Shown one piece after another: positions 1 to 5,003 of a DNA stretch of 10,894 bases. The stretch's first letter is position 1. Every line of letters starts with the position of its first letter. A program made the position numbers and the translations under genes. Where the stretch lies: assembly GCA_003648395.1 (NCBI GenBank), contig QMPB01000093.1:1-10894 (forward strand), in the 5' to 3' direction. The DNA comes from Bacteroidota bacterium. GTDB taxonomy: Bacteria > Bacteroidota > Bacteroidia > Bacteroidales > UBA1556. The notes under the pieces are model-generated. The model saw only the letters and a list, made by a program, of their open reading frames with translations. It was not told the DNA's origin and did not search any database.

Positions 1-602
1 ATGTGGGAGGTAGTGGAACTGACTTTGCCATGAAAGTTAAGCAAAATCCGGTTGATAGTTTCTTTTATGTAGTTGGTCATACAAATAGCTCAGGAGCAGG
101 GGGAATGGATTTGTATTTTACACGATTGAGCCCAGATAGGGGTAGTGCTAGAGGTAAAAAATATATTGGTAAAAGAAATTTTGAACATGGAAATGACTTC
201 TGTTTTACAGAGAATAATGGTTATTTCCTTGTTGGTGGTACTATGAGCGATAGTAAGGGCTACTTTGATGGTTGGATGGTGAAAATAGAAAGTGAGTATT
301 TTAAAGAGTGGGAGAAGTCTTATGGTGGAATGAAGGATGAGGAGTTTATGAGTGGCTTTGTTGATGGTGACAATTATGTACTTGGAGGTTTTACTTTAAG
401 CTCAGGAGAAGGTAAATCAGATGCTTGGGTTATTAAAGTAAATAAGAAAGGTATTATTCAGCGTGAACGTACTTTTGGAGAGGAAGGTGACGATAGGGTT
501 ACAAGAATGATACAAACTAAAGATGGTGGATACCTTCTTTTAGGAAAAACAAATTCAAAAGGTAGTGGTGGATACGATGCTTGGGTGTTGAAAATTAAAT
601 AG
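1..602 (+). CDS. C-terminal fragment of a beta-propeller-like repeat protein (5' end outside window)
   Basis: The reading frame is open from the left edge, with its first whole codon at 3, and ends at TAG 600-602. The GTG at position 3 is almost certainly internal, because the sequence begins in the middle of a repeat (VGGSGTDFA). About four degenerate units of roughly 45-50 residues are visible. Each has a GG.G.D motif, a middle strand like GYLLLGKTNS, and an end like DAWVLKIK. This pattern is typical of secreted or lipoprotein beta-propeller proteins of Bacteroidota, in which each unit forms one blade. The protein stops right after the last blade, and no type IX sorting tail follows. Function is unknown; binding or scaffolding at the cell surface is only an inference. 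The next gene starts 22 bases downstream on the same strand, so co-transcription is likely. Confidence 0.72.
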   Translation, partial: VGGSGTDFAMKVKQNPVDSFFYVVGHTNSSGAGGMDLYFTRLSPDRGSARGKKYIGKRNFEHGNDFCFTENNGYFLVGGTMSDSKGYFDGWMVKIESEYFKEWEKSYGGMKDEEFMSGFVDGDNYVLGGFTLSSGEGKSDAWVIKVNKKGIIQRERTFGEEGDDRVTRMIQTKDGGYLLLGKTNSKGSGGYDAWVLKIK

Positions 603-624
603 TAAAATTTAAGGATTGTTAATT

Positions 625-927
625 ATGGATAATTTTATAGATTTATTTGTAATAATAGCTTTTTTTTCAGGAGCTATTATTATGTGGTTTTTGCATATAC
701 GAAGCTTAAATCATTTGCGAGTAAGTAACGACGACTTGATAGAGAGAATAAAGATGTATGAGATTGAAATAGCTGAATTGAAACGTATTAAGCAGAATGT
801 TCTTGTGGAGAAGGCAGAGGTTGTAACAGAGTTGAAATTCAAGAATGAAAAGATATTAGAACAAGAAGAATTCAAAGAAAAACTATTTGAGTTACAAGCT
901 ATGCTATTAAAAACAAACAATAATTAA
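625..927 (+). CDS. Small single-pass membrane protein with coiled coil
   Basis: This encodes 100 residues starting at ATG 625. A TTG at 616 would add three residues, but AAGGA at 611-615 sits nine bases before the ATG and supports the later start. Residues about 5-24 are a hydrophobic membrane helix (IDLFVIIAFFSGAIIMWFLH). From about residue 30 to 95 the protein is rich in Glu, Lys, Leu and Ile with heptad-like spacing, which suggests a long coiled coil facing the cytoplasm if the short N-terminus is outside. I recognise no family. The general shape, one helix plus a coiled coil, resembles small division or envelope scaffold proteins, but nothing in the sequence proves such a role. It lies 22 bases after the propeller gene and probably shares its transcript. 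Confidence 0.7.
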   Translation: MDNFIDLFVIIAFFSGAIIMWFLHIRSLNHLRVSNDDLIERIKMYEIEIAELKRIKQNVLVEKAEVVTELKFKNEKILEQEEFKEKLFELQAMLLKTNNN

Positions 928-1266
928 TTTGTATTTATTATAGTTTAATAGTTCCCCGATGTATTGGGGCAGGTTGGTTATGATTTCATAAATTATTGAT
1001 ATGTAAGCAATTACAAGTAGTAGTTGAATTTATATAAATTATTGTAAACCAGACCGTTGCGGCTTTGCGGTTTTGCGAGAAACAAAAAGTCAACGGAGTA
1101 TTGATAGTTCGCTAATGTGTTTTAATTATTTGTAGAATAGTGTATTGAAACATATTATTATACTCATGTAATTAATTGATAATCAAAGCATCGGGTCTTA
1201 TGGCTTTGTCTGTCTAAATTGGCAGATAGGCTGGAGAAAAAGTTTAACTAAGTATTGTATTTATTA
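928..1266. repeat. Gene-free intergenic patchwork with short repeats and hairpins
   Basis: No convincing ORF or RNA gene lies in this 339-base stretch. It contains three structured islands in AT-rich DNA. First, 954-969 is a small hairpin (CCCC-GATGTATT-GGGG) without a T-run after it. Second, 1057-1080 holds three 8-bp units (TTGCGGCT, TTGCGGTT, TTGCGAGA), bracketed by the inverted pair CCGTTG 1054-1059 and CAACGG 1091-1096. Third, about 1189-1235 has TCTGTC and GGCAGA arms that can pair with one G-T wobble. The islands are more GC-rich than their surroundings. From general familiarity, similar TTTGCGG-type and CCCCGAT-type strings recur between genes in Bacteroidota, so these are probably dispersed repeats rather than regulators of the next gene. 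I found no clear promoter for the GWxTD gene here. Confidence 0.5.
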
Positions 1267-2508
1267 ATGAGAAAATTAATTATCAGTATATTCTTTGTTT
1301 TAGTGATGACAAATTTATATTCACAAAAACATTTTAGTAAGCAGAATTTTGCAGAAATGTATAATCTTAATTCTGTAAGATTACACCCTATTTTTCAATG
1401 TTACCATAGTAACGATACTGTTTCTACCATATTTTATCAAATAGATTTAAGTGAGCTTAAATATCAGCCTAACAAAGATAGTGTTTTTGAAGCTCAAACT
1501 ATGATACATTACGAGATTTACAGAAATTATAAAGCTAAGAATTTAGTTGATAGTGGGAGTGTGTTCTTCTCAGATATTGATAATTATGGTAAAGATAATA
1601 GCTCTTTTGGCTATTTTGAAATTATGCTTAAGGATAATAATAAATATTTGATATTAATAGAATTTACTGATATTAATGATGACTATACAGTAAGAAAACT
1701 TCTTGATATTAATAAAATAGATAAATTAAATAGACAAAACTTTTATATTAGGGGAGAAGATGGATTGCCATATCTGCAAAACTATCTTCCTAAAAATACT
1801 TCTTTTCAATTAATTTCTAGGAATGAAGAGGTCTCTAAACTTAATGTGAGGTTTTTCAAACCTAATATAAAAGTTGCTAAGCCTCCAATGGTAAACTCTG
1901 ATAAAAAGAACCGAATAGTAAAGTCAGATACATTATATTCCATAGTTTTTGAAGAAGGAGAGAGTAAATTGCAAGAATTAAGTAAGCAGGGATATTATCA
2001 CTATTATTTAGATAGTTCAAAGTATCAAGGCTATAGTCTTTTTCAATTTAACCAGAGTTATCCATATATTACTACTGCAATGCAAATGCTAATGCCAATG
2101 AGGTATCTTACAAGTAGAAATGAGTTTAAAGAATTGTACAATAGTAAAGATAAAAAGAAAGCAGTTGATGCGTTTTGGGTAAAAATATCTGGTAATACAG
2201 AACGTGCTAAGAGTATGATTAAGCTCTATTATAATAGGGTGCAAAATGCGAATATTTGTTTTACTTCAGATAAAGAGGGTTGGATGACTGATAGGGGAAT
2301 GATTTACATAATTTTTGGTGCTCCTGATATTGTATATCGTGATGCAGGAATGGAAACATGGAAGTATGGTGATAATAAGAGCAAAAGTACAATGACTTTT
2401 GATTTTTATAAAACAGAGAATCCTTTTACCTCGGAAGATTTTATATTAAATAGAAGTATTGATTATGGTCATATATGGAACAATGCTATTGAGATTTGGA
2501 GAAGATAG
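1267..2508 (+). CDS. Exported GWxTD-domain protein
   Basis: The ATG at 1267 gives 413 residues and places a standard signal peptide at the N-terminus: basic MRK, hydrophobic core to about residue 18, then YSQ before the likely signal peptidase I site. An upstream TTG at 1255 is less likely. There is no lipobox cysteine. The name-giving motif GWMTDRG is at about residues 338-344, followed by MIYIIFGAPD, which matches the C-terminal GWxTD domain of Bacteroidota and related phyla. The region before it (about 20-320) is a mostly beta-strand, poorly conserved extension, as is common in this family. The molecular function of GWxTD proteins is not established as far as I know; an envelope location follows from the signal peptide. 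The gene stands alone and runs towards the repeat array and the convergent zinc-ribbon gene. No intrinsic terminator hairpin is visible after its stop. Confidence 0.88.
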   Translation: MRKLIISIFFVLVMTNLYSQKHFSKQNFAEMYNLNSVRLHPIFQCYHSNDTVSTIFYQIDLSELKYQPNKDSVFEAQTMIHYEIYRNYKAKNLVDSGSVFFSDIDNYGKDNSSFGYFEIMLKDNNKYLILIEFTDINDDYTVRKLLDINKIDKLNRQNFYIRGEDGLPYLQNYLPKNTSFQLISRNEEVSKLNVRFFKPNIKVAKPPMVNSDKKNRIVKSDTLYSIVFEEGESKLQELSKQGYYHYYLDSSKYQGYSLFQFNQSYPYITTAMQMLMPMRYLTSRNEFKELYNSKDKKKAVDAFWVKISGNTERAKSMIKLYYNRVQNANICFTSDKEGWMTDRGMIYIIFGAPDIVYRDAGMETWKYGDNKSKSTMTFDFYKTENPFTSEDFILNRSIDYGHIWNNAIEIWRR

Positions 2509-2513
2509 AGGTT

Positions 2514-2562
2514 AAGAATTAAGAATTAATAATTAAGAATTAATAATTAAGAATTAAAAATT
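2514..2562. repeat. 7-bp tandem repeat, seven units of AA(G/T/A)AATT
   Basis: Seven consecutive 7-bp units run without a break: AAGAATT, AAGAATT, AATAATT, AAGAATT, AATAATT, AAGAATT, AAAAATT. Only the third base of the unit varies. The array begins six bases after the stop of the GWxTD gene and forms the left part of a two-part array. It is neither a terminator hairpin nor coding. Confidence 0.9.
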
Positions 2563-2566
2563 AATC

Positions 2567-2658
2567 CATAACTTCTAACTTTAGTCACTTATAACTTTTA
2601 ACTTTAGTCACTCATAACTACCAACTTTAGTCACTTCTAACTTCTAACTCCTAACTCC
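2567..2658. repeat. 23-bp tandem repeat with 13-bp invariant core, ending in 7-bp units
   Basis: Three 23-bp units (2567-2589, 2590-2612, 2613-2635) each end in the identical core AACTTTAGTCACT (2577-2589, 2600-2612, 2623-2635). The 10 bases before each core vary (CATAACTTCT, TATAACTTTT, CATAACTACC). A fourth stretch, 2636-2658, is made of 7-bp units related to TAACTTC and TAACTCC. The right end overlaps the last four codons and stop of the minus-strand zinc-ribbon gene. Read on the minus strand, the array is a direct continuation of that gene. Confidence 0.88.
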
Positions 2659-3081
2659 CATAATAACCTCCTTCAACATTATCTTTCCTTCATCGCTTAC
2701 ATCTTGACGAGCATCAATGCAATTAGTAACTTTCTTTTTAAAGTTCCAGCAAGTCATTTGACGTAGATTAAGTGTAGTCGATAATTCTGCAGTAGAAATA
2801 GTAGGAGAGGTGCATACCAGATGAGCTAATTTAAACGCATCAGGCAAATATATCCTACAGTGATGAAACATAGTGTTTGCAGTAGCCGATTCTTCTTTCT
2901 TGCATTTAGTACAGCGTCTTGAAAATGGGGTTTTACCTGCACAATATTTATCATGACCACAACTTTTACAGACATAACCATTTTTCCATTTTTCTTCAGC
3001 AAGAAATGATAAGCACTTTTCTTCATTGTTGAAAAAGGTGGTAAATTCTTTAATATTTATCTTGTCAAATATTGTTAACAT
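2644..3081 (-). CDS. Stand-alone IS1595-type zinc-ribbon/HTH protein (no DDE domain)
   Basis: This encodes 145 residues. Two CxxC pairs, C38-x2-C41 and C57-x2-C60, form the zinc ribbon seen at the N-terminus of IS1595-family transposases, with typical flanking text (FFNNEEKCLSFLAEEKW, PFSRRCTKC). Residues about 92-118 (TISTAELSTTLNLRQMTCWNFKKKV) look like the helix-turn-helix that follows the ribbon in those enzymes. Full transposases are about 300 residues and continue into a DDE nuclease domain. Here the protein stops where that domain should begin, and no remnant lies beyond. Its last four codons (GVRS) and TAG stop are made of repeat-array units. It can therefore be expected to bind DNA but not cut it. 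It is either a truncated IS remnant or a retained DNA-binding protein; the clean frame, with no internal stops and all four zinc ligands, favours retention. It converges on the GWxTD gene and diverges from the thioredoxin operon. Confidence 0.75.
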   Translation of the reverse strand: MLTIFDKINIKEFTTFFNNEEKCLSFLAEEKWKNGYVCKSCGHDKYCAGKTPFSRRCTKCKKEESATANTMFHHCRIYLPDAFKLAHLVCTSPTISTAELSTTLNLRQMTCWNFKKKVTNCIDARQDVSDEGKIMLKEVIMGVRS

Positions 3082-3146
3082 ATTTTATGAGAGCTCTATT
3101 TTGCTGTAATTCAGTATCTAAGTTGCATGTTTGTATAGTAAGACTG

Positions 3147-3154
3147 CAAAAATA
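3147..3154 (-). promoter_or_regulatory. Candidate -7 box for the zinc-ribbon gene
   Basis: On the minus strand 3154-3147 reads TATTTTTG, an exact match to the Bacteroidota -7 consensus TAnnTTTG. It lies 65 bases before the ATG at 3081. I found no clear TTG element at the usual 17-23 base spacing, so support comes from the -7 box only. Confidence 0.4.
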
Positions 3155-3197
3155 TGAAAAATAGTGATATTTATGCGCTAAATGTAGATAAAAATAC

Positions 3198-3205
3198 TAT
3201 TTTTG
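3198..3205 (+). promoter_or_regulatory. Candidate -7 box for the thioredoxin operon
   Basis: TATTTTTG matches the Bacteroidota -7 consensus TAnnTTTG and lies 35 bases before the ATG at 3241, implying a leader of about 30 bases. It mirrors the identical octamer on the other strand at 3154-3147, so this interval (3082-3240) looks like a divergent promoter region. No convincing TTG upstream element was found. Confidence 0.45.
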
Positions 3206-3240
3206 CGCCGCAAATTGCAAATAAATAATATAACGAAGAT

Positions 3241-3825
3241 ATGTTTAAGAAAATATTTAATGTTGTTTTAACGGGAATGCTTCTCTGTAGTATTTCATCT
3301 TGTAGTAATTCAGAAGTAATGAATTCTTCAGAGTCAAATGAAAATGTAAAAGAAGCCTCTTCAATAGAAGCAATTGAGGATGAAGACCCAACAGTATTGG
3401 AGTCTTCTACAAGCGAAACTGAAGTTGATGCAGCAAATACTAGTTCAAGTGCTACAGAAGGTAAAGTACGAAAGATTAATACGGAGACTTTTATAGCTGA
3501 AATATTCGATTATAAAGCTAACCCAACAAAATGGGTATATAAAGGTTCTAAACCAGCAATTATTGATTTTTATGCAACTTGGTGTGGCCCATGTAAACGT
3601 GTTGCTCCAATTATGGACGAGTTAGCTGAAAAATATAAAGGGCAGGTTAATTTTTATAAAATAGATACTGACCAAGAAAAAGAACTTTCAGGTTCTGTTT
3701 TTGGAATTCGCTCAATCCCAAGTATACTATATATTCCCCTTGATGGTCAGCCAATGATGTCAACTGGATTATCAGCAAAAGATGAGTATATCAATCAAAT
3801 TGAAGTAAATTTATTAAAGAAATAA
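3241..3825 (+). CDS. Lipoprotein thioredoxin (WCGPC)
   Basis: The protein has 194 residues. MFKK, a hydrophobic core and the lipobox SISSC (Cys21) indicate a signal peptidase II lipoprotein, anchored in the envelope facing the periplasm or the surface. Residues about 22-78 are a Ser-, Glu- and Asp-rich flexible linker. The thioredoxin fold runs from about residue 80 to the end, with the redox motif W114-C115-G116-P117-C118 and the cis-proline of IPS at Pro160. All catalytic features are intact. Thioredoxins exchange dithiols and disulfides with protein partners; a tethered one could reduce or reshuffle disulfides outside the cytoplasm, but would need a membrane electron donor not present in this window. 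The next gene, 21 bases downstream, is a close paralogue without signal peptide or linker, so this gene probably arose by duplication plus acquisition of an export signal. Specific substrates cannot be inferred. Confidence 0.92.
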   Translation: MFKKIFNVVLTGMLLCSISSCSNSEVMNSSESNENVKEASSIEAIEDEDPTVLESSTSETEVDAANTSSSATEGKVRKINTETFIAEIFDYKANPTKWVYKGSKPAIIDFYATWCGPCKRVAPIMDELAEKYKGQVNFYKIDTDQEKELSGSVFGIRSIPSILYIPLDGQPMMSTGLSAKDEYINQIEVNLLKK

Positions 3826-3846
3826 TATAACTAAACAATAGAAATA

Positions 3847-4200
3847 ATGACTGAAGTATTATCAAAACAGACTTTCCTAGCGAAAGTTTTCAATTACGAG
3901 AATAATAAAGATTGGAAATTCGAAGGCGATTTGCCATGTATTATTGATTTCTACGCAGACTGGTGTCAACCATGTAAAATGGTAGCTCCAATCTTAGAAG
4001 AATTATCTGATGAGTATGCAGGAAAAATCAATATTTACAAAGTAAATACTGAGGTAGAGCAAGAATTAGCAGGTGCTTTTGGTATCAAAAGTATTCCTTC
4101 TATGTTATTCTGCCCTAAGGATGGACAACCACAAATGGCTGTTGGTGCATTACCAAAAGAGTCACTTGTGCAAGCAATTAATGACGTCTTACTTAAGTAA
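3847..4200 (+). CDS. Cytoplasmic thioredoxin with WCQPC active site
   Basis: This is a compact thioredoxin of 117 residues with no signal peptide. The active site reads W39-C40-Q41-P42-C43, with Gln replacing the usual Gly, and the cis-proline is Pro84 in SIPS. It aligns closely with its upstream neighbour over the whole fold (IIDFYA.WC.PCK, FGI.SIPS, DGQP), with one residue fewer before FGIKS. Changes at the first position between the two active-site cysteines are known to tune redox potential in the thioredoxin superfamily; whether Gln does so here is unknown. Several thioredoxins per genome are common in Bacteroidota, so this need not be the main one. It is the second gene of the operon and is followed by a strong terminator. 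The extra Cys in MLFCPKDG lies outside the active site. Confidence 0.93.
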   Translation: MTEVLSKQTFLAKVFNYENNKDWKFEGDLPCIIDFYADWCQPCKMVAPILEELSDEYAGKINIYKVNTEVEQELAGAFGIKSIPSMLFCPKDGQPQMAVGALPKESLVQAINDVLLK

Positions 4201-4235
4201 TTAAGTAAGTTTTCATATATTAGGTTTTAGGTTAG

Positions 4236-4262
4236 AAAAGGGCAGAGTAATCTGCCCTTTTT
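4236..4262 (+). terminator. Intrinsic terminator of the thioredoxin operon
   Basis: A perfect 11-bp stem (AAAAGGGCAGA 4236-4246 with TCTGCCCTTTT 4251-4261) closes a GTAA loop and runs into a T-tract (4258-4262). It begins 36 bases after the stop of the second thioredoxin. Its A/T-flanked stem could also work in reverse, but no minus-strand gene ends here. Confidence 0.9.
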
Positions 4263-4294
4263 GTGTTTTATATAATTAAAATATTGTATTTTTG
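4261..4294 (+). promoter_or_regulatory. Candidate promoter of the wbqC-like gene
   Basis: TTG at 4261-4263 and TATTTTTG at 4287-4294 are separated by 23 bases, which fits the upper end of the Bacteroidota pattern TTG-N17-23-TAnnTTTG. Transcription would start near 4300, giving a leader of about 80 bases that contains the 48-bp palindrome. The TTG overlaps the T-tract of the preceding terminator. Confidence 0.5.
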
Positions 4295-4317
4295 TTGGGT
4301 TATTGTATGTAGAGTCG

Positions 4318-4365
4318 ATTAATATTTGTAGCGTCGATGCATGCATCGACGCTACAAATATTAAT
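4318..4365. repeat. Perfect 48-bp palindrome with no spacer
   Basis: The two 24-base halves (4318-4341 and 4342-4365) are exact reverse complements. Each outer half is AT-rich (ATTAATATTTGTAG), and the centre is CGTCGATGCATGCATCGACG. Immediately upstream, 4309-4319 (GTAGAGTCGAT) is a one-mismatch direct copy of 4328-4338 (GTAGCGTCGAT), suggesting a second, decayed unit. It has no T-run in either direction, so it is not a typical terminator. It ends 17 bases before the start codon of the wbqC-like gene and, if transcribed, would fold into a long hairpin close to the ribosome site. The shape fits a dispersed palindromic (REP- or MITE-like) element. Confidence 0.9.
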
Positions 4366-4382
4366 TTCAAAATTTCAACCCA

Positions 4383-4985
4383 ATGCTCCTCCTATCAACC
4401 GCATATTTCCCTCCAATAAGTTATATATCACAAATAGCTAAAGCTGAGAGTGTTTTAATAGAGGCTCATGAGAATTTTCAAAAACAAAGTTATAGGAACC
4501 GTTGCTATATTGCAGGTCCTAATAATAAACAGATACTGAGTATAACTGTTGTAAGAAAGAATGGAAACCATACGCCAATTGATAAAATTACATTTTCTGA
4601 TCAGTACGATTGGAAAAAGAATCATTGGAATTCTATAATCACTGCTTATAATTCTAGTTCATTCTTACTATATTATAAAGATGAAATAAAGGAATGTTTT
4701 TTTGAAAATTATAATTCATTATTAGAAATGAATACAGCTTTGTTAAAGCTTGTTCTTGAACTTATGCAAATTAACACACCAATTGAGTTTACCAAGTCTT
4801 TTGAATTAGGATATGCTAATACTGTAGATTTTAGAGATACAATTCACCCCAAGAAATCTTCATTAATAAAAGATATTCAAAAACCTTACTTTCAAGTATT
4901 TGAAGATAGATATGGTTTCTTGTATGATTTAAGTGTTTTGGATTTACTTTTCAATATGGGGCCAGAAGCAGTAGGATATTTGTAG
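4383..4985 (+). CDS. WbqC-like family protein
   Basis: This encodes 200 residues, a usual length for the WbqC family. Diagnostic text includes TAYFPPISY near the N-terminus (residues 6-14), the block ENFQKQSYRNRCYI (about 30-43), LSITV, and KNHWNSIITAYNSSSFLLYY in the middle. WbqC was named from O-antigen gene clusters, and members are cytoplasmic proteins often thought to act in sugar or polysaccharide biosynthesis; the biochemical reaction is not firmly established to my knowledge. No other polysaccharide gene lies in the window. The ATG at 4383 matches the family start just before the conserved N-terminal block. The gene ends 18 bases from the convergent M16 peptidase gene, with no terminator hairpin between them. 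The leader holds the 48-bp palindrome. Confidence 0.88.
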   Translation: MLLLSTAYFPPISYISQIAKAESVLIEAHENFQKQSYRNRCYIAGPNNKQILSITVVRKNGNHTPIDKITFSDQYDWKKNHWNSIITAYNSSSFLLYYKDEIKECFFENYNSLLEMNTALLKLVLELMQINTPIEFTKSFELGYANTVDFRDTIHPKKSSLIKDIQKPYFQVFEDRYGFLYDLSVLDLLFNMGPEAVGYL

Positions 4986-5003
4986 TTTAAGTTTATCTAA
5001 GTA

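Noticed and set aside
711..920. 69-codon minus-strand ORF rich in Ser, Asn and Phe
   Set aside because: It is the reverse reading of the Lys/Glu-rich coiled-coil gene; such composition is typical of an antisense shadow.
954..969. CCCC...GGGG hairpin as terminator of the first operon
   Set aside because: The stem is short and no T-run follows on either strand at a usable distance; it fits a dispersed repeat better.
2514..2658. CRISPR array
   Set aside because: The units are 7 and 23 bp, directly adjacent and without unique spacers of about 30 bp; no cas gene is present.
2644..3081. Complete IS1595 insertion sequence
   Set aside because: The DDE domain is missing, and no terminal inverted repeats or target duplications could be found around the gene.
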